From positions 3,278,001-3,342,000 of the forward strand of contig JBAJFG010000172.1 in assembly GCA_037903475.1 (NCBI GenBank): DNA of 64,000 bases, read 5' to 3'. Each line of letters begins with the position of its first letter. Positions within the stretch are counted from its first letter, which is position 1. The notes below the pieces were generated by a model. The model was not told the DNA's origin. It did no database searches and saw only the letters and a list, made by a program, of their open reading frames with translations. Of the stretch, positions 22,763-35,938 are shown piece by piece. Both the position numbers and the translations under genes were made by a program. The DNA comes from Ancylostoma caninum. Lineage: Eukaryota; Nematoda; Chromadorea; Rhabditida; Ancylostomatidae.

Positions 22763-25529
22763 TTCGTCATTCGCACAGAGCTTCTTCTGCTGTAGTCATC
22801 CTCGTGCAACTTTGTCTAAGATTACGACCTTTTACATAGTGGGTAATTCCTTATGTGCGATGTCGGAACGGCCTCTTAGTGATGACGCGTTGTGTTTGCG
22901 ATGGTTTCATTGACAAAACACTTCACAGCTGAGCGCCGTGGCGGAACGTTGAAACTCGAGAGCCGACGTGACGATACAAAAGCTATGCTCGGACAATGAG
23001 CTGACGGTGGATAGTAGGTGGGATATGCAGGGTAGATAAGTAGGAGGTTCTGTCTGGCAAAAATTATGGAAAAAAGGGAAAATTCGGCTCTTTCGTAGTG
23101 GAACTGAGTGGACGAAGGAGAGAGCAATTTCCTCGATAGTGGGTTTTTTAATCAGACAATTTCGCCCAATAGATAGGAGCTATACCTAGGACCGAATTAA
23201 AATCGAATAACTCAATCTATCTAACTATTCATTCAGGACTAGCTCCGAGGTACTAAAATGTGACATCTTTCACAAAAAGGGCTCAATTTCCTTCTAGAAG
23301 GTGATTACCAAAAGCTATAAGCCGTTGTTTATTAGAAATTTATAAAGCTTTTTTATTTTATTTATAAATAGTAAAAGGTGAAGCAAACATAGACCTAAAC
23401 GGGTCTTTATCATTCCTGAAGGATTCTATTGCTCCCTCTATTTCGAACATACGAACTATAGAACTATAGACTGCATTAGATACCTATTGATTCATTCGAA
23501 ATCGAATTCCAGAATTTCGAATGAATCTATAGGTATCTAATGCACTGTTCGGTCCTACCTAAAATAGGAGTGGATACGATTCCGGTATTTTTGTGGCTCT
23601 ATAGAGAAACAAAGAAAAAAAAAGAACAAAATGAAGAGGAAGAATGTTCTGCGATCATAAAAGCCGATCTTCGAGGAATTCATTAGCTTAATAGACGTCT
23701 GAGATATCTAAGATGAGTTAGAAGCGGTGAGAGGTTGGGGCGGGGGGGGGGGGGGAGGATCTCAGAACTCCAGAAAATTCAAGGACAAAGAACTGCTCTT
23801 GCCCAGAACTAGAACAACATTTGCTATTAAGAAATTCGAAGAAACAATGGCTGCACCCCGATAGCCATCTACAGATGTCGTTTTGAGATTTGCCGAAATT
23901 GAAGCATTCAAACATACATAGCTGTAATAAAAACGAGCACAATTTCCCCCGAATCCAGGATAAATCCTAGATTTTCTGGATAAATGGCAAGTATACAATG
24001 TATAGGTCAGCTGATCCTCTAGTCGTACAACACGTCGCTGCTTGCATATCCCTCCCATTTCGCCCCGAGTTTCGCCTCATTAATTTGGGATGATGGAAAT
24101 CCTGTAGTGGTCAGAGTAAAAACCACGGATCCAGATGGTTTGCATAGGTTCTGCATGTCTGGCTTTATTGCTGGAAAAACGTTCCTTGGAAAAAACGCAG
24201 GAATCCAGAAGGTGGAATCCTGTTCTTTTCACAGCAAATGCTCACAATCTTCTACTCTAGCAGGTTTAGAGGAACTTGATGATCGAAAGACAAGAAAAAG
24301 CCGCTGGATATTTACTTATTTGTTTATTTATTCCATAGGTATGCCATAAACAAGTAAATCACAAAAAATAAAAGGAATTACCAGAGGTCCTGCTTTTTAT
24401 CTAGAAACACCGTGATTATTCTTGTGTGTGGTCCAATCCATGGCGGATAAACAGCTCGAGAGAGAAATGGGGGAGATCCAGAAAAATTTCATGAGTTCCG
24501 AGAAGTCATTTGAGCGATGGACAAGCACTAATTGTAAAAATTCTTAGCTACAGAAAGAAAACCTCCTACGCCGTTTTGTTCTCCAAGAACTGTTCTATTT
24601 CGAGTCCAAGACGTTAGAAAGTTCTCGAAAAGTGCACCTCTCAATTCGATTAGATTTTTAGTGCAGATATGAAAACATAGGGTTGTTCTCGATTACAAAG
24701 TGCAATTTCTGATAGCTCTTTTTTTCTTCGAAATGTCAGTATGAAGTTAATTTTCATGGACTCTTTGAGAATGAGTGAATTTTTCTTCATTAGACAGCTC
24801 CCCTAAGAGGGAAATTTTGTTAAGGTTTATAAGTTACGCAGATGTTAAGCAGTGGAGAATTACAGCGAAGTTTTGACATTTTGATCATCCCCAAGAGTGT
24901 TCTTATGGCCCGTCTGAAAAGGTAAAATATTCGCAGAGAAGTCAGTGAGGAAAAGAACATGGGTATTTTTGTGGTACTGTATAAGACCGGAAGCTCGGAA
25001 GTCAGGGAAAGTTTGGGATATGGAGAAATATGGAGAAGTAAATACAGCATGCATGACTCGGCATAAGTTAATCCTTCAGAAATCCAGGAGGTGTAAGGAA
25101 GCATTAAGCCGCATTTCAGGGATGTTCATACTCTCACGACCTGGGAGAATTACTGCTAACTGAGAAATGCAGGCAGTATGTGCAAATACGCACCCATAGG
25201 GCTCGTTTTCCAATGAAAAGGTGTTGACCATAGGTAAAAAACAGCAACAAAAAACAGTTGTCATTGTAAACAAGCACTGCTGAGTCTACTCACATCTATA
25301 TTTCCTAAATGGCTCTCTATGTTTTCACGAAGAGAAACGGAGGAAGAAGAAAAGAAAAAGACAGGAACGGACTCGGGAACTGGTAAGAAACGGAAGAGTC
25401 AATAAGTACACATGGCGCTTCCGGATGCTCCACATTTGTGTGGGTACCCCTAGAGCTTCTTCGGATTTACCCTCCCATGGGTATTCTTTTGCAATGGCGT
25501 CGATCATGCTATGAAGTATCAAACATCAT
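22763..25529. other. Gene-poor stretch
   Basis: No supported gene. It contains a strong palindrome at 23473-23543 and a G-homopolymer near 23740. The remaining short frames lack domains or splice support. Confidence 0.45.
23473..23543. repeat. Perfect-ended palindrome of 71 bp
   Basis: GCATTAGATACCTATTGATT on the left pairs with AATCTATAGGTATCTAATGC on the right, and the inner TTCGAAATC / GAATTTCGAA also pair. As RNA or single-stranded DNA it would form a long hairpin with only a few mismatches. Confidence 0.9.
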
Positions 25530-25860
25530 GCGCCCGGATGTATAGTTGGAGCGATGGGTAATCTCATACACATGGGTAAAAGCCGAATATAGGCGACATC
25601 TATAGGTAAGCACGTTTGAGCGCAGGTGAAGGGTAAAAAAATTGTTGGTGGGTGGCAGGTAAAAGGTTTGGGAACGTTACTGCGTTCACCATGGATAATC
25701 TCAGTGATGCATCTGGCTCTGGATGCCCTTCCTTCTCTGAGGCCGCGTACACCATTAAGATTACCCAAGGTAACCATGTTACCATCACACAAATCTATCC
25801 ATCATTAACATGGTGGTCAACACTTTTACCCTGGGTTTCCTCAGTGATGCATCCGGGCCG
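25530..25860. repeat. GATTACCCAGGGTAAACGTG hairpin cluster
   Basis: Arms include GATGGGTAATCTCATACACA at about 25553, TTCACCATGGATAATCTCAG near 25684, AAGATTACCCAAGGTAACCA near 25758 and TTACCCTGGGTTTCCTCAG near 25826. There are at least two facing pairs. A minus-strand arm in this cluster creates spurious open frames. Confidence 0.8.
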
Positions 25861-26914
25861 TGGTCACTCGGTATTCTGCACCTTTAAAATGATTTTGGCA
25901 GAGCAAAAATTAACTTCTGGAGAATTCTTAGAGGAGCATGTTCATCTCGTGGGTAAACTCTTGAAGTGGTGTTGTAAACACCCAAGCAAAACAAACCCAA
26001 TTATAATTAAAGAGAGGTGACAGTAGCATTTAGTGAGAAATATAAGTAGAATTCATGGAATATGTGAGAAATATCCTTAACACGGAGCCAAAATCATTTT
26101 TGATGAGCATAGGCTTGCACGAGTTATTCAGAGATAAGTTTACTGAATCAGGTGTTTACACAAATAGGACAAAATGCACGTGGAATGGAGAAAAAGCTGC
26201 GTGCGCATGGATCCGATAAAAACTTGTGTGGAGCGCAGTCGCTGAAAAAAAGAGTCAAAATATTGCCAAGTATTAATAACTGGTACTATTTTGTAAACAG
26301 ACATCGAGTGTTATAGGCGCTGCTTCTGATTCCCTATGTCCTATATTGTGGCTCTAAATCCACAAAAAAAGAGGAGCTAATGCTGCAGTTTTAACTTTTC
26401 ACTGAAATCCGCGAATACGGATGTGTTGGATTAGGTTTTTCTCCCACGCAAAAAACGTAGTGAAAAACTTGTTGTTGAAAGGATCGCGGCGAACGGGGTG
26501 GCGTTGACAGGCTGCAAAAATTGACTGAAACTCGATACGTTTTCCATCTCGGACAGCTGATCTTGAGAGAAGAGAAACGCGTCCAGCGATTATATCGCCC
26601 TCACGACCCATGGTTTCGTTATGTGTCTAATCCGATTACGTAACGTCATGCTGTTTTTCCATGAATGAAGTGGTGACTGAATCCTTGAACTGACTATGCA
26701 GAAGAAAGTGCGATTATCCTGGAAGCCGAGAAAGGCATTGTGTTTCAGTTCTTTTATCTGATTTACTTATTCACTAATTTGTTTTAGAAAAAAAGTCCCA
26801 AAGCAAAGCAAGCCTAAGTGGATCCAGAGAGGTCGGTGAGGCCGAGCTACACCTTTAACCAACTCATCCAAATGGCCAATCCCGGATCTCGACCGCTCTT
26901 ACCTTTCCAGGATC

Positions 26915-27430
26915 CAGATGCGTCATTGAGATTACCCACAGTGGACGTGGCAACGCGCGCAAGTTTACCCCCTACCTGACACCCATCAAAATATTTACCC
27001 ATACGTAACATTAACTATACCAAGCCGCTACTGATGGGTAATTATACCCACGGGTGTGAGCTACCTACCAATGATGCATCGGTGCCCAGGTACAGGACTG
27101 CACACCAGGGATTTGGAGCAGTACCAGGGAATCAGACAGATTCCGGAACGAAGAACAAATTTCCAGAAATTCCATGGTTATAGAGTAGTACTAGGTCGAA
27201 CGCTTAGGCTTAGAAATAGATAATAGGATTTCTATGGAAGGATGATGCTAGGTTTGGCCTAAATGCATCACTGGAAGGATGGGTAATTTTTTACCCAAGG
27301 GCGATTATAGAAACTGGACAACGTATATACAACGTCACGTATGTGTAAACATGTTTATAGGTGGTAAAGGTGAAGGGTAAATTTGCATACGTTGACAACG
27401 TTTACCATGGGTAATCTTTGTCAACGTACG
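26915..27430. repeat. GATTACCCAGGGTAAACGTG hairpin repeats, two loci
   Basis: First locus 26918-27085, from GATGCGTCATTGAGATTACC to CCAATGATGCATC. Second locus 27262-27425, with ATGCATCACTGGAAGGATGG on the left and TTTACCATGGGTAATCTTTG on the right. Both are diverged from the complete unit at 15570. Confidence 0.75.
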
Positions 27431-29160
27431 CAAATTATAAATCATAATTAGAAAACGAATTCAGATGGAAAGCAGCTAGAAGATAACGGACTGCTATTGT
27501 ACCGGGATATTCGAAATATGGTAAGTAGGTAAGTTAGTGACTAAGTCAACAAGCTGGTAAAAAATGGCCTGCATGGCATGCTGTCTAATTGCAGATATTT
27601 CAAAGGATAAAAGCATAGACTAGTACATCTCTTCCTATAATATTAAAGGATCCATGCTTCACGGTTGTTCGAAAGAATTTTTGGAGAATGTCGACCGGAA
27701 AAAAACGAGTATCTACAGAATTACTCTCCGAACTGCAACTAACTAAAGCAGAGACGAAGCAAAAATAGCGCTTAGGGAGGATAATCGCCACGAATGGCTG
27801 GAATCGTCTGTGCAGTAGAACTGGTTCATAGCGCCCAAAACGATTTTTTCCCGGCCGACAACTTCAAAATAACATCGTGGCGAGCGCATATATTTCTGGG
27901 ACGCACACACCACACACAGAAAATACTTGTGGACACTTGTTTGTCCACGAATAGCAACTGTGTTACGGGTTGTTGACGCTGGCCGTTAGAGAGTAGTTCT
28001 CACTGTTTACTTTGTTACCATTTATGTAGCAGTTTCATCGGCGGAAAAAGGATAACATCCCGATAAGTCCACATGGAGGGCTGTACTGCTGTACAGTTTT
28101 GGATCGAACGCTCCAAAAATACCAAATTTCAAAGGAAGTTGTGCATATTTTACTTTTTGATGGCTATATAGTAGTTTATATTATATATTATATTTTTTAT
28201 ACTATCATGTTTAATATATATCAATTATGTTGTACATAATGTTTATTATATTTATCTTTTTTCAGTTTTTTCAAGCTCCTATTTATATTTAATACTTTAC
28301 ATTGTATTTTGCACTTTTCTGGATTTTTTCCGCTTTCTTTTTCTGAGAAGAGACGCGAAAATATCAGCATGTGATATCCCATAAATACCAGAACCAAGCA
28401 TTCAAAACTGATATTTGCGATGGCGACGGCGGATTTTCGATCCCTTTCTACATCATTTGTTCCCTACATAATAGTTATAGACTAAAATAAAAATGAAAAA
28501 TAAGATAACTAAAATAAAAGTGAGATAATTACAAAAAAATTCATAATATTCTGGAGGAATATGCATAGCATAATTTAGTTGACTGATTGAGGAGGATTAT
28601 AAGTGAAGGATCCCGCTCTCTGCTTGCGATAGAAACAGACAACCAGAGCCAGATGCAGAGCCCCTACGTCTCTGCCCCAAAAGAGCTGCGCCGCGGTCCC
28701 GCCCCTTGCACATGGCCGTTTGGAGTTCCTTGTGTGTTCGACAGAGAGATCTTATCAAGAAGAGTAAATCTGCTGCAAGCAGTTGACAATTTAAAATTCA
28801 AAATAAAAGATAATCCGATAAGAGACATCGAAACATCAAAAAATGTGTAATGAGGAGTCCTGCAGACAAATCTACGGACAATACCTAGAGAATTCCACAG
28901 AATTTCCCAGTTATTTGAACATCCTACGTATTATCTAAGTCTATTGCTTTGAGATGGCTCCTTGGGTCCTCCGTGGGCATATGTGTTGATGGTTATAGGT
29001 ATCTTATAATTTGTTAAATCTCAAATAAAATAATAAGAAGACAACAAAAATTCTTCTCCGAATAAACTATGCTAGTCTCTTGAAGTCTTTTAAATCCTTG
29101 TGAAAGGCTTCATCTTTCTAAACCACTTAGTAGAGAAAGACTAAACCCCTGTGTGATGGG
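27431..29160. other. Gene-poor stretch
   Basis: AT-rich DNA with TATAT low complexity near 28160-28260. A frame at 28590-28850 is open but has no ATG near its start and no recognised domain. No gene is supported. Confidence 0.4.
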
Positions 29161-29765
29161 CACCTTTTGGGCCAAGGTATATAATTCCGATTATCCAGGG
29201 TGAGCGTGTTAGCACCCCCTCCCATGTCAGCACGTTTATCCGGGGTAATCCAATGTCTACGAGCATGGATACAGGAAGGAGTAAATTTGGGCACGTTAAC
29301 ACGCTTTCCATGGGTAATCTTTCACCAGTTATGCAACATTTCGATCGGGTAAAAAATCCGTCCTGGGCCTGGATGCATATCGAGGTTACTCTGGGTAAAC
29401 GTGTTGACGCCCTTGTTAATGATGGGTGAATTTGAGTGGTATTAACATGCTTACCTCGGGTAGTCTCAATGATGCATGCGGCCTCTGAGTCTGGTGTTTG
29501 GATGCATCACTGAAATTACCCAGGGTAAACTTGGCGCTGGTGTCAACGCGTCTATCTTGGCTAATGTCAATAATGCATGCTGCCTGAGATGAACCATGAC
29601 AAGCATGGTTAGTCTCATAACTATGCTTATCATTACCAACTTATAGTTGGGTCTAGAAGGCTTCATATATGGGTAAACGTGTTTGTGGATGCTAGGTAAG
29701 AGGCAAATTTTGGTACGTCAACCCGTTTACCACGAGTGCTCTCAGTAATACACCTGGATACAAGA
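29161..29765. repeat. Largest GATTACCCAGGGTAAACGTG hairpin cluster
   Basis: Six or more arms over 600 bp, including CGATTATCCAGGGTGAGCGT (29190), GGATGCATATCGAGGTTACT (29371), TGCTTACCTCGGGTAGTCTC (29449), GATGCATCACTGAAATTACC (29501) and GTTTACCACGAGTGCTCTCA (29724). Orientation alternates, as expected for adjacent or nested hairpins. Confidence 0.8.
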
Positions 29766-30519
29766 GAACTTTAGCTATAGGAGCAGCACAATAGCGGGAA
29801 TGTCTGCTCGAACTGGCTGAAATCCTCGAAAACTGGACACATGCTTATGATAACTCTACTAGTTTTTATAGAGCTAAGTCTACTGAAATCGCTGAGCTCA
29901 TGCAAGTCCAGGTTATTTAGCAAAAATTGGAGGTGAAGAGGAAAAGAAGGTGTAATGGGAGAATGCTAGAAATGAACTAAACCGATAAATTTTACCAGCA
30001 GTACCTCATAATTTCATTTTAAAAAGTAATTTTGAGAGAGAAGGCTTGAAAACAAACGCGGCTAAAGCGAATCGCGCTTTATTATGAGCGGCGGCTCAAA
30101 AAGCGGCGCTAACATCGAGTTGACGATGAGTGCAAGGTCGCGAAGGGCAAACTAACAGTATGTTTTCGTACGTGAGAGGATGTTTAAAGGGCCGTAGCGG
30201 GGCTATGTTGTCTAAACAAGGAAATGCCTATGACCTTACAGTGAACTTTACAACATTGCAATGTGTTATGCTCACCGTGTGATGCATCTCACAGATGAAA
30301 ATCTCTTCAAATTCTTGCATTTTGACATTTGCTGACGGTTCGAGCAGGAGACCAATAATCGATTCTATAAGGTAGAGGAGAAGTGGGCAAAGTTTATAGC
30401 GTTCTGAGCACTTCCAGAGACTTATGGGAGAGGAATAAAAAGTACTGATGAGAACAGACAGGTGTGAAGTCCTCCCACGTCTTCAAAGAAATAACTAATG
30501 TATACATTTCACATCTATT

Positions 30520-31010
30520 TTAGAGACACCGTCTCACCTCAGAATCTTTTTCGTTTTTTTGAGAGTTTCACATGAAAAGAATCTCCAGGAGCTCCTGATC
30601 ACAATGGTATACATAATTCCGAGCAGAACTGCGAAAAAACCCCGTTATAGAGCTCCAACCTTTGGGGAGCTTGTGGGCGGAGCCAACGTCGGACTACGGA
30701 ATATCCGCACTATGCACCCCTTACTGGCCATGCCTGGAGTAGTGCGCTTACTATCTTGTTGAGGCATCGATGACGAGCAACTCTCATGAGCGTCGCGAAT
30801 CCACGCAGGCGGCGCGCTCGCAAAAGTGATATTCTGACTCCTAAGCCCCGCCTCAGCTCCGCCCTAAAGCTCCACAAGGATAAGGACTCAAAAAACGGGT
30901 TTCTCGGCAGTTTTGTACAGAATCCTCTACATCATTGTGATCAACAGCTCGTGGAGAATGTTCTCACGTAAAAATCTCAGTAACAATTCTGAGCTAGGAC
31001 TGTTTGCCTA
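30520..31010. mobile_element. Long-TIR MITE, GGCACCGTCCCACCTC family, copy 3
   Basis: The left arm contains CACATGAAAAGAATCTCCAG, GAGCTCCTGATCACAATGGT and GTGGGCGGAGCC. The right arm contains CAAAAAACGGGTTTCTCGGC, TCATTGTGATCAACAGCTCG and ends TCTGAGCTAGGACTG. The central part is single-copy-looking. Confidence 0.82.
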
Positions 31011-32017
31011 ACTATTTCAAAAATGCTGGATATTTGTCAAGTCCCAGAACTTATTTAATTGCAGTTCTAAGACTCTCTCTAATTGCATACAATTGTTCTG
31101 ATTAACTCGTAAACTACCTATTGAGCAATGGAACTCTGCTCCACAGACCGGTTCCCCACAAAAGTGAGAATACGAAAATGACAGTGATTAGCGGCAATTA
31201 CGTCATTCTTTAGGGAAGCGCATTATGACGGACGTCCTTTTACTGTGAAGGATTCCGCCACCGTGAACGAACGTTCTTGAGGTTGCAAGTGCAGAAAATT
31301 CGTGTTGCTTTTGAAAAAAAAAACCTTAGAAAAAAGTAGAAGTTGACAGGAAAATTCGAGGACAATACCAACAAGAAAGCATTTATTTATGCAAATATTT
31401 GTATTTATTTTATCAGGACTGCTCTCTTAGTACCCCAAACAACTATAATACATGATAGAACCAACTAAAGAGATAGAACTGCAGGAAAGGAGTCATCCAC
31501 TACCTACGTCAAAGATGAGAACTTATAAAACGAGTACAAAGTAATATAGTGTACAAATAAAGACTGTGTACAATGTCCATATGACAGCAATTTTTGGTAT
31601 TGCGTCTGACTCTTGATCCTAAGTTCAATAAGATCGCTGCAAAAGCATTTTTGAACGAAATAAACTAGGGTTAGACCTCTATTTCTGCACTGCGGGGGGG
31701 GGGGGGGTGAAGCCGTATACTACGTGAGAAACCCCGCCCTCTTACACCTGCTATTGAGCTAAGCGGTCTATTCCCAAATCTCCATGCAGGGGACCTGCTT
31801 GAATCCGTTTATCGTGGGAAATTCTCTGGTGTATGCAAATGCTCGGAGCGATCGCTGAGTCACAAATAGTATAGGTGGATTTCTCTGGGGAATTCGCTAC
31901 TATCTCAGGTAGATCCCGGGGCGGATCACTTACTTCTTGCTTTTTGGCCAAGGAAAAACATCGAAAGACGTAAGCAGAACATCAATATCGGCAAAATTCA
32001 AAAACTATAAAACTCAG

Positions 32018-32110
32018 CTGGTTTGCCGCGTCTCTTAGGTGGTGCGGCGCGGCAGACCAGACGAGCGATATTCTGTGATGCAATAGTAACTGACCGGCAC
32101 TGCATAGATC
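32018..32110. repeat. GC-rich palindrome, TGGTCTGCCGCGCC family
   Basis: CTGGTTTGCCGCGTC faces GGTGCGGCGCGGCAGACCAG, followed by the conserved tail GTGATGCAATAGTAACTGAC then CGGCACTGCA. The same tail follows the palindromes at 6560, 34048 and 53410. Confidence 0.8.
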
Positions 32111-32195
32111 CATAGTCCCGTAGGTTAAGATCTTCTCAACGCTAACACTCTTCCACTTAGTTATGGTGCAATTTATGGTAGATGCGTGCGTTTGA

Positions 32196-32395
32196 CGAGC
32201 GTGCGTCCATATTATGGAGGGTAGGTCCAGTCGCATCGCTAACGCAGCTCAGACGCACGCGTTTGCGGCCCCGTGGCGGCCGCGCATTCATATTACTGAG
32301 GATCTATATGCCACGTTGACTGGTGTTCATGGAAAATCCATTGTAAATGGATGCGACGCGTCGGACGTGCGACTGACGCACGCACCTAGTGTAAA
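32196..32395. mobile_element. GACGCACGC-family foldback element
   Basis: CAGTCGCATCGCTAACGCAG and CTCAGACGCACGCG on the left oppose GGATGCGACGCGTCGGACGT and GCGACTGACGCACGCAC on the right, around an AT-richer centre with CATGGAAAATCCATTG. A similar element lies at 40250-40412, and partial copies lie at 40708 and 48590. Confidence 0.7.
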
Positions 32396-32921
32396 ATGCT
32401 CTTATCTCTAACAAGTAAATTATTAACTTACATATTAGATGTACATAACCATGCAAATACGATATGATACACAGGCTAGCGATATGAAGTGGTGGCAAGC
32501 GTTGCGGACAACGGCACGGTCCCGCCTAGTGGACCATATGTCATCCGGAAATTATGGCTTCACAAATCGGGATCAAACAGGTGAAAACCGTCATAAACGT
32601 GAGTGAACACGACCACAGGACTCGTTCAAACATGTGAGCTAGGGCGATATTCCGGACGTCATGGATCGCCACGGTCTGTCGCGTGTGGACGTGTCACATC
32701 AAATTAGTCTCAAAATTCCCGCCACACCCGGTTGACTTGTTACAACGTGTACTTTACTTGGCCGGAAACTCGTACAAGTAAACAAGATTAGGAACTGTTT
32801 GACTAGTGGGGAAACAGGGGGGGAGGTCTTACTGCGCAATAGTTAACCCTCTATGACAAGTTTTCCACACTAGGACAACTGGTACTCGCAAAGCGCTCAT
32901 CGTTTGCATGGAGCCAGTCCT

Positions 32922-33140
32922 ATGCAAGCGACTATTTCCCGTCACAATAAGACGTCACGTAGGAGACGAGCGGTCAATTATACGATTTCACCTCGACGGC
33001 CCGCGGTGTCGTATCGCGTCACGGGGATTTTGTCGGATGAGCGACGCGATGGACTAATGGATATAGAAGAAAAAACTGGGGGAGAATTGCCGGCAGAAGG
33101 CATCGTGTCGTTGTGTGAAGCTGTGGAAAAAGCCGAATGA
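32922..33140 (+). CDS. Uncertain small intronless ORF
   Basis: An ATG-started frame of 72 codons in an unusually GC-rich, non-repeat segment. The N-terminal half is basic (RHNKTSRRRRAVNY) and the C-terminal half acidic (MDIEEKTGGELPAEGIVSLC), a pattern that looks more like protein than random sequence. It has no signal peptide, recognised domain or visible splice partners. The opposite strand is also open over much of this segment, so coding strand and status are uncertain. Confidence 0.28.
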   Translation: MQATISRHNKTSRRRRAVNYTISPRRPAVSYRVTGILSDERRDGLMDIEEKTGGELPAEGIVSLCEAVEKAE

Positions 33141-35167
33141 GGCCAGCGAACGAATTGGTAGTGCATTACACTGTGTTGGCTAAGAATACGAAGGTGTGGA
33201 GGTCTGAGAGGTCTGAGTGCTCGGGAAGATCCTGATAAGATGGAGCGTTCTATGGAAATCACTCGAAAATTCGCTATATTCCATCCAAGATTCAGATCTA
33301 GAGCGGCTTGTGAGGAAAATTCGATCTACAAATGAATGAGAGTGGAGGAGAAGTAATGAAATATACGTCCCTTGCATCCCGTTATTATAGGCTTATTCCC
33401 AATTTTTTTAAGCACAATTTTTTTGCGAAGCGTGGATTTTTTTCTTTAGAGCCACTATGACCAGCAAATAAGATAACTCTTGCACCCTATTTTTAAGTTT
33501 ACGAAAGACAGTCCTAGCCTCCTTAGACTTTATTTTCTTTTTCGTTTACAGTGCCCCATCACCTGTGCATCACAGAAAGGCGCCGGTCTAGTCAGCTGCG
33601 CCGCACAACCCACGCGGTGCGGAAGACCAGGTGTACACTTTTGTTGTCAAACGGAGTCTTCCACAAATTTCTTTGTGCCTTTGTCTCAATTCCGATTGCA
33701 AGTGAATTTCCTCGTTCTTTGGCGTTAACAGTACGTTTAACAGTAAATATTATAGTTGGTCATTTGATTAGGATGATGTTATGTATGGGTATTGAGAATT
33801 TTTTAGGTGAAAAATATTTATGAATTGGAATTTTAGCAATTATAATAGTGTTTTGTACCTTCCGGTCGAAATATGAACAAAACTTCAACAGCGGCAATTC
33901 ACGACAACCAGAGCTTCCACGAACGAAGCAAACCAAAGGTTAGCACTATTGGTCATCATATAGACTACGTAATGCGAAGAGACGCAGGTAGTGAAAGTTG
34001 GTTTGCTAGCCTGGTTTTGTTACGCATTCATGGGTTCTAGCTCACTTGGTCTACCGCATCGCGTAGATGGTGCGGCGCGGCAGGTCAGACGGGTTGTATC
34101 CTGTGATGCAAGAACGACCTATCGATCGGTACTGCAGATCGCAACCATCACTTACATATTTATGTATGTTCCAGCAGTGTTACTGACTATATAATCGATT
34201 TAATGGAATTGCGCTGATTTTACAAGCAGTCCTGTATCTGTACTCTTTGTTTTAGGATTATGAGGACCAGGTGAGGTAGGGGGAGAGGGGGAGGGGAGAG
34301 GGGGGTTAGGAAGGCAAGGCCGCTCTAAACGGGTGGAATTTCACGGTGAAAAATTCGTGGAAAAAATTTCAAATCTATGACTAACGAAAAAGTGAACGCT
34401 GCATAAAGTTTTTGGGGGTGATGGGTGATCCACTACCCCATTGCATCTCCAGTTCTCCACTTGGCGGGGGGGGGGATGGGGGACGTTGGGGACATTTTAT
34501 TGTCGTCACCAGTAAATGAGTGAAAGCATTTAAAAAAAAACGCCAAAAACGCCTGCTCGTTTGAATTAAAGGTTCATAGCAAGCCTGGTGGCGGGAGACA
34601 GGACGGCCACGCGACGAACAGCGGGGTGCTAGTGGGAATTGCTGTTTGACTAATGACCTATGGGAAACTTTTTTCAATGTCATTCCACCTCAATGACATT
34701 TGAAATGAGCGAGTTTTACCGGCTGCGTTGGCTCTAATAAATGAAAAAAAAACGTCTGAACACGACAAATAAAACACGATAAAGATAACTAAAGAAACAG
34801 ACAATTTCCCAGGAAAACGGCTGAACACGCACCAGTGCGTAGGGGAAACAGGAACGTTTGAATGAAAAATTGGGTCTCTATTAATTTAGGGACCTGAACC
34901 ACGTGATTTTGAAGAATGAATTTATTAAAATTTCGTTCGAAGTCCAGTGTTCCAGAGAAAAAAGCTAAAAATTACAATAATAACCGTTTCATCCACATGT
35001 GCATACATATGAAGAAAACTGCCTAGTCACGATGTTCCAAAGCGTAGCTCAGTTAATTAGTTGGTCCACAGATAGGCGTGGCTCTGAAACCGAGGATGCG
35101 TGTCCCCCGGTAACGATGTCCGGTTTGCGTGAATAGGCAAACCGGCAGGAGAATGGGTCGCCAAATT
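33141..35167. other. Repeat-bearing gene-poor stretch
   Basis: Includes two TGGTCTGCCGCGCC-family loci (33590-33640, half; 34048-34150, complete), G-rich runs near 34270-34310 and 34464-34474, and the reverse hAT-like MITE just beyond. No exon chain was recognised. Confidence 0.45.
34048..34150. repeat. GC-rich palindrome, TGGTCTGCCGCGCC family
   Basis: CTTGGTCTACCGCATCGCGT faces GGTGCGGCGCGGCAGGTCAG, followed by CTGTGATGCAAGAACGACCT and CGGTACTGCA, the family tail. Confidence 0.8.
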
Positions 35168-35383
35168 TTCGAAATTACTTTACAATACAAATAAAAATCT
35201 TGTGTTAGTTTATTTTTAATTGTTTATTTTTATTATTATTTTTAATATATTTTTTTATTTATTGTTTATTATTATAATTAATATTATTATTAATTTTATT
35301 TTCCGTCTGGGTCCCCAAAACGGCGGAGACCCCACTTTTCTTCCCACGCCCCCCCTCCCGCCCACTTTCTGCGTCCGCCACTG
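35168..35383. mobile_element. Truncated reverse copy of the hAT-like MITE
   Basis: This is the reverse complement of most of the element at 1056-1318: the AT-rich interior, the stretch with GGGTCCCCAAAACGGCGGAG, and the terminus TGCGTCCGCCACTG ending at 35383. The other end, with its poly-G/C run and inverted terminus, is missing, so the copy is truncated and no target duplication can be read. Confidence 0.8.
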
Positions 35384-35938
35384 ATCTCCTCGTATGTATG
35401 TGCTACCGGTAGTGAAAGGATGGGGAAGCAGATTTTCAGAGAAACTACTGAAGAAGTTGGATAACTTGTCAGAACTTTGCTGCATTTCCGAAGCTGGAGG
35501 AGATTTCTTCCTCAATATTGAGTTCTATCACTTCACAACTCAAATAAATGCTTGTTTTGGGAACTTTGTTGTGTCATTCTTGAGTTTATGCTTCGCTTGG
35601 CATTATGGATGTAACTTGAAGGAAACAGAAAGATTCTGGGAGCTTTTTACTTGTTAGGTTTGTTTCAGGCCTGGATTTGCTCGTACTTACTATTTAGAAC
35701 GCAAGTTAATTTATGGACCGAATTCCGCTAAAATTATTAGAGAATAAATTTTAGCGCCCACAATTCAACGGCGGCAATTCACACGTGGATTGTCTGCAAA
35801 ATTTTCGAGCGGTAGTCTGTCAATGGAAACAAACGTAGCAGATCACTCAAGAACTTTCTGAGTTTCCTACTGCACTACTACTTACAGGCCTTTGCTACAC
35901 CGAACAACACATAATGAATCCAAATGAAGAGGCAAAGC

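Larger units (their letters stand above)
31011..32921. other. Repeat-rich stretch without recognised gene
   Basis: Holds a poly-G run near 31693, a TGGTCTGCCGCGCC-family palindrome (32018-32110) and a GACGCACGC-family element (32196-32395). The remaining sequence, including the GC-richer 32480-32760, shows no exon chain. Confidence 0.45.

Noticed and set aside
35042..35110. tRNA gene suggested by GTAGCTCAGTTAATTAGTTG
   Set aside because: It has an A-box-like start only; there is no T-arm or B box at the right distance and no acceptor stem.
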